Below the pieces are notes generated by a model, which was not told the DNA's origin, made no database searches, and saw nothing but the letters and a program-made list of their open reading frames with translations. From positions 1,372,001 to 1,436,000 of the forward strand of contig CANMVA010000001.1 of NCBI GenBank assembly GCA_947501355.1: DNA of 64,000 nucleotides. The letters run 5' to 3'. Positions within the stretch are counted from its first letter, which is position 1. Every line of letters begins with the position of its first letter. Source of the stretch: an uncultured Paracoccaceae bacterium (GTDB lineage Bacteria; Pseudomonadota; Alphaproteobacteria; Rhodobacterales; Rhodobacteraceae). The translations under genes and the position numbers were made by a program. This document shows positions 25,156-33,348 of this stretch, piece by piece.

Positions 25156-25548
25156 TCAGGTGGGGGCGGTCCCGAAACCGTGCATGCGCTTGGCCCATTG
25201 CAACGACACAACCACCCCTTTGAGTCGTGGCAGAAGGTAAAGCGAGAGGGCCACGCAGCCAATGGTAAAGGCTGTGGCCATCAGCAATGGATCAGGCCGG
25301 TAGCGCACAAACGCGATATGCATGAGCGGGGCCATGATATGCCCGACAATCAGAATCGTCAGATAGGCCGGGCCATCATCGGCGCGGTGGTGGGACAGTT
25401 CTTCGCCACATACGGTGCAGTGGTCGCGCACTTTTAGATAGCCGCCCATCATCGGCCCGGTGCCACAGCACGGGCATTTGCGCCGCCAGCCGCGCATCAA
25501 GGCGGGGCGCACGGGGCGGTCAGATGAAGTTTGTTGAGCGAGAGCCAT
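25156..25548 (-). CDS. DUF983 membrane protein
   Basis: This 130-residue protein has an N-terminal zinc-ribbon-like pair of CxxC motifs (KCPCCGTGPMM and HCTVCGEELSHH) and then two membrane helices (AYLTILIVGHIMAPLMHIAF and MATAFTIGCVALSLYLLP), the DUF983 layout. The function is unknown; homologues often sit near cytochrome oxidase or transport genes. It is the first gene of a two-gene unit with NUDIX. AAGGAAACC precedes the start. Confidence 0.88.
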   Translation of the reverse strand: MALAQQTSSDRPVRPALMRGWRRKCPCCGTGPMMGGYLKVRDHCTVCGEELSHHRADDGPAYLTILIVGHIMAPLMHIAFVRYRPDPLLMATAFTIGCVALSLYLLPRLKGVVVSLQWAKRMHGFGTAPT

Positions 25549-25736
25549 AGGGTTTCCTTTGGCGCTAACATTGCGCTTTTTCGCGGCACTTTCCCATCAG
25601 CCAAAGTGCCCTTGCGTCTGCATGCCGCAGATTTTGTCATCATTGTGCGACGGAAACCGGCAGGGGCCGCGTTTAACGCTCAGATCACGGGCAGCACGGT
25701 GCTGTGTGTGACGCGCAGAAAGAAGGAAAACACCAC

Positions 25737-26219
25737 ATGTCCGAGACTTTGAAACTGACCGTTTTGACAGGCGCAATTGTTCTAGGGGCGACGCTTGCCG
25801 CGGCTCCGATGGCCTATGCTGAAGGCGTCTCCGGCCCGCGCGGGGCCAGCTTTGAGGAGCTGGACGCCAATGGCGACGGCGCTCTGACCGAGGCCGAGAT
25901 CGAGGCGCATCGCGCGGCGCGCTTTGCCGCCATCGACAGCGATGGCAATGGCAGCCTGAATGCCGATGAGCTGACCGCGGCGGCTGAGCAGCGCAAGGCC
26001 AACCGTGCGGCCCGGATGATCGAGCGGGTCGATGCCAATGGTGACGGCGAGCTGAGTGCCGAAGAGCTGGCCGAGATGCGCAGCAAGCGCCGTGGCGGCG
26101 GTGGCTTTGGGCGCATGGACGCCGATGGCGACGGGTCTGTCACCCAAGCCGAATTTGACGCGGCCAAGGACAAGCGCCGTGCGCAGTTTGAAAAGCGCCG
26201 CAACCAGAACGATGGCTGA
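25737..26219 (+). CDS. Secreted EF-hand calcium-binding protein
   Basis: This 160-residue protein has a signal peptide ending PMAYAEG. Four canonical EF-hand loops follow: DANGDGALTEAE, DSDGNGSLNADE, DANGDGELSAEE and DADGDGSVTQAE, each with Asp/Asn at positions 1,3,5 and Glu at 12. It should bind calcium in the periplasm. ATG 25737 follows AGAAGGAAAA. It is directly upstream of the ECF sigma operon, with a hairpin in between, so it may be part of, or a target of, that system. Confidence 0.9.
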   Translation: MSETLKLTVLTGAIVLGATLAAAPMAYAEGVSGPRGASFEELDANGDGALTEAEIEAHRAARFAAIDSDGNGSLNADELTAAAEQRKANRAARMIERVDANGDGELSAEELAEMRSKRRGGGGFGRMDADGDGSVTQAEFDAAKDKRRAQFEKRRNQNDG

Positions 26220-26228
26220 AACGCGGTC

Positions 26229-26256
26229 GGGCAGCGGGGTGACCTGCTGCCCGTTT
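26229..26256 (+). terminator. Hairpin between the EF-hand gene and the sigma-factor gene
   Basis: GGGCAGC (26229-26235) pairs with GCTGCCC (26246-26252) around GGGGTGACCT, followed only by GTTTCG. It may be a weak terminator or attenuator separating the two transcripts. Confidence 0.45.
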
Positions 26257-26273
26257 CGCTCTAAGCGTGAGCC

Positions 26274-26855
26274 ATGGATATGCCGCTCGATGCGATGTCA
26301 GAGGTCAGTGATACCGGACTGTTGGTCCGGTTTGCCAATGGCGACCGGCTGGCGGCCGTGGTGCTGACCCAGCGGCTCAGCCCGCGCGCGTTGGGGTTCG
26401 CGGCGCGCATGCTGGGCGATCTGGCCGAGGCCGAAGATGTCACCCAGGAGGCGATGCTGCGGCTTTGGAAAATCGCCCCCGAGTGGCGGCAAGGTGAGGC
26501 AGAGCCGGCCACATGGCTCTACCGCGTCGTGCGCAACCTGTGCACCGACCGGTTGCGCAAGGCGCGGGGGGTTGGGCTGGATCAGATCGCCGAGCCGGAG
26601 GATGGCGCGCCCTCGGTCGAGGCAAGCCTGATCGCGCAGGACCGCGCGGCGGCGTTGCAAATGGCCTTGAACCAGTTGCCCGATCGGCAGCGCGAGGCCG
26701 TTATTCTGCGCCATATCGAGGGCTTGGCGAACCCCGAAATTGCGCAGATCATGGAAATCAGCACCGAGGCGGTCGAAAGCCTGACCGCCCGTGGCAAACG
26801 AGCGTTGGGGCTGGCTTTATCACCCAAGCGCGAGGAGTTGGGATATGACGACTGA
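26274..26855 (+). CDS. ECF-type RNA polymerase sigma factor
   Basis: This 193-residue protein has region 2 (LAEAEDVTQEAMLRLWKIAP and ATWLYRVVRNLCTDRLRKAR) and region 4 (LNQLPDRQREAVILRHIEGL then ANPEIAQIMEISTEAVESL). There is no region 1 or 3, so it is an ECF sigma. The next two genes encode a one-helix membrane protein and a Metal_resist-type periplasmic protein, the CnrH-CnrY-CnrX set-up seen for cobalt/nickel response. The end overlaps the anti-sigma start by 11 nt. The signal (metal or envelope stress) is inferred. Confidence 0.92.
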   Translation: MDMPLDAMSEVSDTGLLVRFANGDRLAAVVLTQRLSPRALGFAARMLGDLAEAEDVTQEAMLRLWKIAPEWRQGEAEPATWLYRVVRNLCTDRLRKARGVGLDQIAEPEDGAPSVEASLIAQDRAAALQMALNQLPDRQREAVILRHIEGLANPEIAQIMEISTEAVESLTARGKRALGLALSPKREELGYDD

Positions 26856-27171
26856 CCAAAACGATCCGCTAGAGGGGTTTTTTGAGGCCGCGCGCGCGAA
26901 GGCTCCGCAGCCTTCGGGGGATTTGCAGGTCCGTATCCTCGCGGATGCGGATGCGGCTTTGGCCGCAACGGTCCGACCTGCGCCACGTCGCACCCTGTTG
27001 CGCGATGTACTGCAGGGTCTGGGCGGTTGGCCTGCAATGGCGGGCCTGGTCACGGCCACAATGGCGGGCGTCTGGATCGGGATCAGCCCACCAGAGATGG
27101 TCGAGACGCTGATCGGGGTGCAAACGGTCGAATATCTGCCGGGCTTCGATGCCCTGCTGGAAGAGGGGTAA
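26845..27171 (+). CDS. Probable membrane anti-sigma factor (CnrY-like position and shape)
   Basis: This 108-residue protein has a soluble N-terminus (PLEGFFEAARAKAPQPSGDL) that could clamp the sigma factor and a single membrane helix near residues 60-78 (WPAMAGLVTATMAGVWIGI), then a short periplasmic tail ending GFDALLEEG. It lacks the HxxxCxxC zinc motif of ZAS anti-sigmas. ATG 26845 overlaps the sigma gene stop. The assignment is from size, topology and the flanking genes rather than clear homology. Confidence 0.7.
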   Translation: MTTDQNDPLEGFFEAARAKAPQPSGDLQVRILADADAALAATVRPAPRRTLLRDVLQGLGGWPAMAGLVTATMAGVWIGISPPEMVETLIGVQTVEYLPGFDALLEEG

Positions 27172-27174
27172 TCC

Positions 27175-27645
27175 ATGTCGGATGAGACACAAAAACGCAG
27201 ATCACCGGGTTGGATGCGCGTGGCGCTGGTCCTGTCACTGGCGCTCAACCTGCTGATCGTGGGGGCCGTTGTGGGCGCTGTATCCAGCGGGAAAAAGGGT
27301 GGCCCGCGCATGAGCGATGTCAGCTTTGGCCCTTATACATCCGCGCTTGATCGCGAAGATCGCCGGGCCCTGCGCCGCGCGATCCGTGACGATACTGGAC
27401 GGCCCAACCGGGCAGCCGCGCGCGAGAACTTCCAGACATTTCTGAGTGTTTTGCGCGCAGAGCCATTGGACGTGGCCGAGATGACGCGCGTTTTTGAGGC
27501 GCAAGGCGCCTTGGCGCAGGCGCGCCAGTCTGCTGGCAAGGCGGCCCTTCTGGAGCATATTGCCCAGATGAGTGCCGCAGATCGCGCAGCCTTTGCGGAT
27601 CGTCTGGAAGAGGTCTTGCAACGCGGCCCCGGCAAGCGGCCCTAG
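27175..27645 (+). CDS. Periplasmic heavy-metal sensor family protein (Metal_resist/CnrX-like)
   Basis: This 156-residue protein has an N-terminal membrane anchor (MRVALVLSLALNLLIVGAVVG) and a helical periplasmic domain with LDREDRRALRRAIRDDTGR and the LTxxQ-like tail AADRAAFADRLEEVL. This is the Metal_resist/Spy-CpxP fold type, in which CnrX-like members bind Ni/Co and release the anti-sigma. There are no cysteines or clear metal-binding His clusters, so the signal may not be a metal. Its tail overlaps the cyclase gene by 4 nt. Confidence 0.8.
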   Translation: MSDETQKRRSPGWMRVALVLSLALNLLIVGAVVGAVSSGKKGGPRMSDVSFGPYTSALDREDRRALRRAIRDDTGRPNRAAARENFQTFLSVLRAEPLDVAEMTRVFEAQGALAQARQSAGKAALLEHIAQMSAADRAAFADRLEEVLQRGPGKRP

Positions 27646-29012
27646 GCGGCGTTCGGGCTCATGATGACCTGATTACGGCCATTGTCCTTGGCCCCGTAAA
27701 GGGCGGTATCGGCTTGCTCCAGAAGATCGGTTGGGTCGGTGCAGTCTGTCGCCTCGGGAAGGGCGATGGTCAGCCCGATGCTGACGCTAACCCGAAGCGT
27801 GGTCTTGGCGTCGATCACCACAGGCATGTCGCAGACCAGTTGGCGGAGCCGTTCGGCCACGATCCGGGCCTCGGCCTCTCCGGTGTCGGGCAGGGCGATG
27901 ACGAATTCCTCACCCCCCAGTCGCGCGACCATATCAACAGAGCGCAGATTGTCGCTGAGACAGCTTGAAAGGGCGCGCAAGACGCGGTCGCCTGCCGCGT
28001 GGCCGTAGCTGTCATTGACCAGTTTGAAGCGGTCGATATCCAGGATCATCACCGCGTAGGGCGCGCCTTCTGCCGCGGCGCGTTCCGCGATCTGTTTGAG
28101 GTGGGCCAGCGCGTATCGGCGGTTGGACAGGCCGGTCAGCGGGTCGGTGACAGCGGCCTGCAGGCCATGCTGCACCGTGGCGCGCAAATGATCCGCACGG
28201 TGTTTGTGGCGCAACTGCGTGGTAATGCGCAAACCAACCTCTGCCGCGTCAAAGGGACAGCTGGTGACATCATCGGCCCCCAGATCAAGGGCCATGGCCG
28301 CCGTGACAGGGGCATCTTGGGGTGTCACCGCGATGATGGCCGCACTTCGGGTCGCGGCGCGTGACCGCAGTTCGGTGATGGCCTGCAGGTTCAAAGGCTC
28401 CTCGTCATCCGAGAGGGCCAGCAAGAACAGGTCCGGCACCGCGTCGCCCTCACCGAAGTCCAGCACATCATCAAGGCTGTGCGCACTGACCTGCGCGCTG
28501 GTCTCACGGCGCAGCTGACGGGCCCAGTTCTGGCTTTGGGCGGGGGTGGCGGTGACCACCGAGACATGGCTTTGCGGGGCAAAGCCCACACCGTCTTCGG
28601 CCAGCCCCAGCGCACGGCTGGTGTCGTCGCGCAGACCGGTTTCGCGGCGCGTCGTCTCAAATCGCATGAGGCTGCGCAGGCGGGCCAGCAGCAGCGCGTC
28701 ATTGATCGGCTTTTGCAGGCAATCCGCAGCGCCTGCCGCCAACATCTGCGCGCGCGCGACCAGCCCTTCGGGCGGGGTCAGCACAACAATCGGGCAGGGA
28801 TGCGCGTCCGTCAGGTCCCCCAGGGCGGTCACATCGGCGGCAATCAGGTTATGGTCGATCACGATCAGATCGGGCATCGCAGAGCCTGCCAGCGACACGC
28901 CTTCCGACAGCGCGCTGGCTTGCAGCACACGGTAGTTCGACGCCGCAAGCCGCACTTTCAGCAAGATGCGGTTGGTGGCGATCGGATCTATAATCAGGAC
29001 GCGTCCCGGCAT
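27642..29012 (-). CDS. pleD: PleD-like response regulator diguanylate cyclase
   Basis: This 456-residue protein has a REC-REC-GGDEF plan. REC1 (1-120) keeps Asp53 (IVIDHN) and Lys101 (LQKP), but the acidic pair is Asp9-Pro10 instead of Asp-Asp. REC2 (about 148-270) lacks phosphorylation residues, as in PleD. The cyclase domain has DIDRFK, the active GGEEF at 366-370 and the c-di-GMP inhibitory site RSVD at 357-360. It should make c-di-GMP. divK is not its neighbour; DUF3572 is divergent at 29097, as in Caulobacter-like loci. Confidence 0.88.
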   Translation of the reverse strand: MPGRVLIIDPIATNRILLKVRLAASNYRVLQASALSEGVSLAGSAMPDLIVIDHNLIAADVTALGDLTDAHPCPIVVLTPPEGLVARAQMLAAGAADCLQKPINDALLLARLRSLMRFETTRRETGLRDDTSRALGLAEDGVGFAPQSHVSVVTATPAQSQNWARQLRRETSAQVSAHSLDDVLDFGEGDAVPDLFLLALSDDEEPLNLQAITELRSRAATRSAAIIAVTPQDAPVTAAMALDLGADDVTSCPFDAAEVGLRITTQLRHKHRADHLRATVQHGLQAAVTDPLTGLSNRRYALAHLKQIAERAAAEGAPYAVMILDIDRFKLVNDSYGHAAGDRVLRALSSCLSDNLRSVDMVARLGGEEFVIALPDTGEAEARIVAERLRQLVCDMPVVIDAKTTLRVSVSIGLTIALPEATDCTDPTDLLEQADTALYGAKDNGRNQVIMSPNAA

Positions 29013-29096
29013 TGGTGAGCCTTTTTCATGGTGGTTCGCACAGCTTGCGCGAAAAAGGGTTAATAAAAGGTTCTCGATCTATTAACTCTGCGCGTC

Positions 29097-29375
29097 ATGA
29101 AGCAAGAATCCGCCGAGACCATCGCGCTGCAAGCGCTCGCCTTTCTGATCGGGGAGGATGATCTGCGGGACGTCTTTCTGGGGGCCACTGGAGCCAGCGC
29201 CGAGGATATGCGGACCCGCGCCGGTGACCCGGAGTTCCTGATTTCGGTGTTGGATTTCCTGATGATGGATGATGCCTGGGTCATGCGGTTTTGTGATGGG
29301 GCCGGGCTCGACTACACGACCCCTCACATGGCCCGTCAGGCCTTGCCCGGAGGCGCACAGGTCCACTGGACCTGA
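29097..29375 (+). CDS. DUF3572 domain-containing protein
   Basis: This 92-residue acidic protein, starting MKQESAETIALQALAFLIG with the later LISVLDFLMMDDAWVMRFCD, is a clear DUF3572 member. The function is unknown, but the family is almost always beside divK-pleD in alphaproteobacteria, which points to cell-cycle or c-di-GMP signalling. It is divergent from the PleD-like gene, separated by 84 nt that must hold both promoters. 29376-29543 downstream holds only a small GCAAC-TTT-GTTGC hairpin. Confidence 0.88.
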   Translation: MKQESAETIALQALAFLIGEDDLRDVFLGATGASAEDMRTRAGDPEFLISVLDFLMMDDAWVMRFCDGAGLDYTTPHMARQALPGGAQVHWT

Positions 29376-29543
29376 GCGCGCTTCGCGCCTTGCGCGGCCA
29401 AGCTGTTAACCAATTTGCCTGAAAATGCGGCACGGGCGCTTCGATATTCGGCCAAGCATCGCCGGACTGTCGCAACTTTGTTGCAGACTATTGCATAACC
29501 TCACGTCAGCCGCCATCTTAGGCGGGCGAGGGAGGATCGCATC

Positions 29544-30260
29544 ATGCACTTTTCCGGTGTGCTGTTTGACAAGGATGGCACCTTATTTGATTTCCACGGC
29601 ACGTGGGGCGACTGGGCCTATGGTTTCTTGATGAAGCTGTCGGGCGGCGACATGCTTCGCATGCAGCTGCTGTCCAACGCGATCGAGTACGATCCGGGCC
29701 AGAAACGCTTTTTGCCGGACTCTCCGGCGGTTGCGGGCACCCCTGGCGAGATCGCTGAACGGCTGCTGCCGCATCTGCCGGGCACGACTCCGTCGGCGCT
29801 GATCACCCATATCAATCGCACCTCTGCCGTTGCGCCGACAACCGAAGCCGCACCCCTCCTGCCGCTTCTGGGACGGCTGCGCAGCAAGGGCATCAAGCTG
29901 GGCTGCGTGACCAATGACGCCGAAGCCCCGGCCCGCGCGCATCTTAAAAGTGCGGGGATTTGCGATTTGCTGGACTACGTCGTGGGCTTTGACAGCGGCT
30001 ACGGGGCCAAGCCCGCGCCCGGCCCGCTTCTTGGCTTTTGCGACCGGCTGGACCTGCGCCCCGATCAGGTGGTGATGGTGGGCGACAGCCGCCATGATCT
30101 GATCGCAGCGCGCGCGGCAGGCATGTGTGCCGTCGGTGTTCTGACCGGGTTGGCCACGGAAGACGAACTGGCGCCGCTCGCCGATGTCGTCTTACCCGAT
30201 ATCGGCGCATTGCCCGCATGGCTGAACGATCTCGAACAGGTCAGCACCGCCGCACAATAG
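29544..30260 (+). CDS. HAD-family phosphatase, phosphoglycolate phosphatase-like
   Basis: This 238-residue protein has the HAD motifs: DKDGTLFDFH (motif I, nucleophile Asp), CVTNDAE (motif II), and KPAPGPLLGF then VMVGDSRHDLIAARAAGM (motif III/IV, Lys and Asp). The helical cap resembles Gph/YqaB. Removal of phosphoglycolate or another small phosphate ester is probable but not proven. GGGAGGATCGC precedes ATG 29544. It stands alone; the gap to the next gene is 109 nt with no repeat of note. Confidence 0.87.
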   Translation: MHFSGVLFDKDGTLFDFHGTWGDWAYGFLMKLSGGDMLRMQLLSNAIEYDPGQKRFLPDSPAVAGTPGEIAERLLPHLPGTTPSALITHINRTSAVAPTTEAAPLLPLLGRLRSKGIKLGCVTNDAEAPARAHLKSAGICDLLDYVVGFDSGYGAKPAPGPLLGFCDRLDLRPDQVVMVGDSRHDLIAARAAGMCAVGVLTGLATEDELAPLADVVLPDIGALPAWLNDLEQVSTAAQ

Positions 30261-30369
30261 GCGTCGCATCGCAGTCGCATTGTAAAAGCGACAGAATATG
30301 TCGGTTTTCTAAAACCCTCCCTCTGCCTTGGGTGGTTCCATGGATCAAAGCTGATCTTGGAGACCCCTT

Positions 30370-31929
30370 ATGGAAGATGCTGCCCCTCGTCGTCGCCGCT
30401 CTGGTGGGCGCAAAGGCCATGCCGCCCGCGCCGGTGGCGCTGCGATCAGCCAGATGCCCTGGCGTATTCCGCTCAACACCGATGCGCCGACAGAGCCTCT
30501 GGGGCCGGAAGGTGTGGAGGCGATCCACAACGGGGCGATGCGCATTCTTGAGGAAATCGGGATCGAATTTCTGAACCTCGAAGGGTTGGAAATCCTGCGC
30601 GAGGCGGGTTGCAAGATCGACGGCACCAACGTCAAGATGGACCGCCACTGGGTGATGGAGATGATCGCCAAGGCGCCGTCCGAGTTCACGATTACCCCCC
30701 GCAATCCTGACCGCGCCTTGCCCATCGGTGGCAAGCATATCCTTTTCGGGAACGTGTCATCGCCGCCCAACTACATGGATCTTGAGATCGGCACCAAAGT
30801 GTCCGGCAGCCGCCAGCAATGCGCAAACTTGCTCAAGTTGACCCAGTATTTCAACTGTATCCATTTCGCGGGCGGCTACCCGGTGGAGCCTGTGGATATC
30901 CACGCATCCGTCCGGCATCTGGACGTGCTCTATGACAAGCTGACGCTCTGCGACAAGGTCGCTCATGCTTATTCGTTGGGCGCTGAACGGGTCGAGGATG
31001 TGATGGAGATGATCCGCATCTCGGGCGGCTGGACCCATGAGGAATTCGACGCCTCGCCGAAGATGTATACCAACATCAATTCGACGTCGCCGCTCAAGCA
31101 CGACATCCCGATGATCGACGGCTGTTTGCGGCTCATCCGGCGCGGGCAGGCAGTCGTCGTGACGCCCTTCACGCTGGCCGGTGCGATGGCTCCTGTCACG
31201 ATGGCGGGTGCTGTGGCCCAGTCTTTGGCGGAGGCGCTGTCGGCCATTGCGCTCTTCCAATATGTGCAGCCCGGTTGCCCCTGCGTGATCGGCACATTCA
31301 CCTCCAATGTCGACATGAAATCCGGTGCGCCTGCGTTTGGCACGCCTGAATATATGCGCTCGACCCAGATGACCGGGCAGATGGCGCGGTTTTACGGGTT
31401 GCCCATGCGCTCGTCGGGCGTCTGCGCCGCGAATGTCCCGGATGGCCAAGCGATGTGGGAGACGTCAAACTCCCTTTGGGCCTCCGTGCAGTCGGGCACC
31501 AACGTAGTTTATCACGCTGCCGGTTGGCTGGAGGGGGGGCTTATCGCCAGCCCTGAAAAGTTCATCATGGATTGTGAAGTGATCCAGCATATCCAGCGCT
31601 ATATGGAGCCGGTAATCTGTGACACGGGGCCGGACGAGATCGCCGTTGATGCCATTGCGGATGTGGGCAATGACGGCCATTTCTTCGGCATTCAGCATAC
31701 GCAGGACCGCTACGAGACTGCCTTCTACCAGCCGTTCCTGTCGGACTGGCGCAACTATGAAGGCTGGGAGCTGGCGGGTGGCGTCTGGACCGCCGAGCGC
31801 GCGCATAAGCTCTTCAAACAGATCCTCGCCGAGTTTGAAGCGCCTCCGATGGACATCGCGATCCGGCAAGAGCTGGCTGAGTTCGTTGAGAAACGTAAAG
31901 CCGAAGGCGGCGCGCCGACGGATTTCTGA
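30370..31929 (+). CDS. Trimethylamine methyltransferase (MttB) superfamily protein, non-pyrrolysine type
   Basis: This 519-residue protein has the MttB fold, with IRLxxEEIGIEF-type start (RILEEIGIEFLNLEG), YFNCIHFAGGYPVEP and SGVCAANVPDGQAMWETS. No in-frame amber codon interrupts it, so it is of the pyrrolysine-free class, typified by MtgB, which demethylates glycine betaine onto a corrinoid protein. No corrinoid partner gene is adjacent, so the substrate and acceptor are unknown. In this lineage such proteins often accompany betaine or sarcosine genes; soxBDAG lies 20 kb away. Confidence 0.88.
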   Translation: MEDAAPRRRRSGGRKGHAARAGGAAISQMPWRIPLNTDAPTEPLGPEGVEAIHNGAMRILEEIGIEFLNLEGLEILREAGCKIDGTNVKMDRHWVMEMIAKAPSEFTITPRNPDRALPIGGKHILFGNVSSPPNYMDLEIGTKVSGSRQQCANLLKLTQYFNCIHFAGGYPVEPVDIHASVRHLDVLYDKLTLCDKVAHAYSLGAERVEDVMEMIRISGGWTHEEFDASPKMYTNINSTSPLKHDIPMIDGCLRLIRRGQAVVVTPFTLAGAMAPVTMAGAVAQSLAEALSAIALFQYVQPGCPCVIGTFTSNVDMKSGAPAFGTPEYMRSTQMTGQMARFYGLPMRSSGVCAANVPDGQAMWETSNSLWASVQSGTNVVYHAAGWLEGGLIASPEKFIMDCEVIQHIQRYMEPVICDTGPDEIAVDAIADVGNDGHFFGIQHTQDRYETAFYQPFLSDWRNYEGWELAGGVWTAERAHKLFKQILAEFEAPPMDIAIRQELAEFVEKRKAEGGAPTDF

Positions 31930-31935
31930 CCGCAG

Positions 31936-32955
31936 TCACGTTAGACTGTAAAGCACACCGCTCACCACCGCGCCGGTGAAGCCGAGGGCTACGTAAAGCG
32001 CGAAGACCTCGCGTCGGACCAAGGCGAAAACCGCTGTCATCGCGGGGATCGAACTGACGGCACCGGCGACCATGAACGACATCGCGGCCCCCGCGGTCAT
32101 GCCTTGCTCCATCAGGCCAGCCACAAGAGGTGGCGCGGCGTAGCCGTTGAGATAGGCGGGTGCGCCCACCAAAGCGGCCAAGATGATCGGCCCAAGCCCG
32201 TCGCCGCCGACAATGCCCGCGATGGTTTCCGCCGGGATATAGGCGATCAGCAGGCTTTCCAGGAAGTAGGCCAACGTCAGCCATTTAAGCAGGAAAACGA
32301 GGTTGTGCAGACCTGCGGTCTTGAACCGCTCCACCCGCTCGGCATCGCCCCAGAAGCGCCAGACGGGGCGGCCTGCGAAAGGGTCACTGCCGCAGGCGCT
32401 GCACCCTTTGCGGGCGCGCAGGGGATCGGACAGCGCACCGGTGGACACGATCCATTTTGTGACAATCCCGCCCAGCAAGCCGATGCCAACCGCCGCCACG
32501 GCCTTGGCGATAGCAAAATGCCAGCCGATGGCCCCTGCGGTGATGACAAGGCTCGGCGGGTCGATCAGCGGGGAGGCCAGCCAGAACGCCATCACCGCCG
32601 AAAGCGGCGTGCCGACCGCCAGCAAGGCTGCGATGAACGGGATCACCTCGCAGGAGCAAAACGGGGCCAACCCGCCGAACAGGGCGGCCAGAAAGATCAT
32701 CCGAACCTCGCGCCCCTCGAAGGCTTTGGAGAGGACCGAGGCTGCGCCGGTCGCCTCCAGCCCTGCTATGAGGGCGACAGCGAAGAGGATGAAGGGCAGG
32801 GTGGACCACACCGCCTCTGCGGTGAACCATAGTGAGACGGGGAGTTGATCGGGCGCGAGGACCGCCAGAAGCAGACATAACGCCGCCAAGACAGCCCAGA
32901 CCGTGGTCAGGCGCGGGGTGAGGGATGTGTTGAGGCGGGCCAGAAGCTCAGTCAT
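31936..32955 (-). CDS. Permease of the ArsP/SO_0444 (DUF318) family
   Basis: This 339-residue protein has eight or so membrane segments. The signature of the family is visible twice: GGLAPFCSCEVIPFIAALLAVG with its CSC motif, and GAPAYLNGYAAPPLV. A cytosolic CSACGSDPF motif in the middle is typical of the copper/cation efflux permease SO_0444 type. Homologues export methylated arsenic or other metals. It overlaps its ArsR gene by 8 nt. The specific substrate is uncertain. Confidence 0.85.
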   Translation of the reverse strand: MTELLARLNTSLTPRLTTVWAVLAALCLLLAVLAPDQLPVSLWFTAEAVWSTLPFILFAVALIAGLEATGAASVLSKAFEGREVRMIFLAALFGGLAPFCSCEVIPFIAALLAVGTPLSAVMAFWLASPLIDPPSLVITAGAIGWHFAIAKAVAAVGIGLLGGIVTKWIVSTGALSDPLRARKGCSACGSDPFAGRPVWRFWGDAERVERFKTAGLHNLVFLLKWLTLAYFLESLLIAYIPAETIAGIVGGDGLGPIILAALVGAPAYLNGYAAPPLVAGLMEQGMTAGAAMSFMVAGAVSSIPAMTAVFALVRREVFALYVALGFTGAVVSGVLYSLT

Positions 32956-33277
32956 TGGCTTGAACCTTGTTCAACAGCTCAGCATCCGGAACCGCTGCAC
33001 AGCAGGTGGCCAGAATGAACGAGGACAGATGCTCCAACCGCTCGAAATTCGGGCGGTTGATCGTCTCGCGCCCTCGCCGCTCCTGGGTGATCAGCTCGGC
33101 CGCAGCCAAAAAGCGCAGGTGATGCGAGAGGGTGGAGCCGGGCAGGCCCGTCCGCTCAGCCACATCGCGGAAGAGCAGGCCCTTATGGCCCGCTTGAACC
33201 AATGCCAACAGCACGCCCATGCGCGGCTCTGAACCGACGGCGGCAAATCCCTGACAGGCTTCTTCAATCGACAGCAT
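32948..33277 (-). CDS. ArsR/SmtB-family repressor
   Basis: This 109-residue winged-helix protein has the ArsR HTH with the recognition helix GLPGSTLSHHLRFLAAAELI and a wing RRGRETINRP. Cysteines occur at the end of the domain (ILATCCAAV), which could bind a thiophilic metal or metalloid. It overlaps the permease gene by 8 nt and is upstream in the operon, so it probably represses it through the palindrome at 33297-33316. Confidence 0.9.
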   Translation of the reverse strand: MLSIEEACQGFAAVGSEPRMGVLLALVQAGHKGLLFRDVAERTGLPGSTLSHHLRFLAAAELITQERRGRETINRPNFERLEHLSSFILATCCAAVPDAELLNKVQAND

Positions 33278-33296
33278 GGCGCGGTTCCCTATTAAT

Positions 33297-33316
33297 CTAT
33301 AATTCTAGAATAATAG
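33297..33316. promoter_or_regulatory. ArsR-type operator palindrome
   Basis: A 20-bp near-perfect palindrome, CTATAATTCTAGAATAATAG, lies 20 nt upstream of the arsR start. Eighteen of its 20 positions obey the dyad; only the central-arm A/A pair breaks it. It sits in AT-rich DNA, as expected for an SmtB/ArsR site over the promoter. Confidence 0.7.
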
Positions 33317-33348
33317 TTTAATCACATATTGTCAATCGAGGCGCTGGT

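Noticed and set aside
25640-25690. ECF promoter (GGAAAC...CGTTT) upstream of the EF-hand gene
   Set aside because: The spacing of about 12 nt is shorter than the usual 15-17 nt, so it was not called.
30370-31929. Pyrrolysine (in-frame TAG) in the MttB homologue
   Set aside because: The frame is open from 30370 to 31929 without internal TAG.
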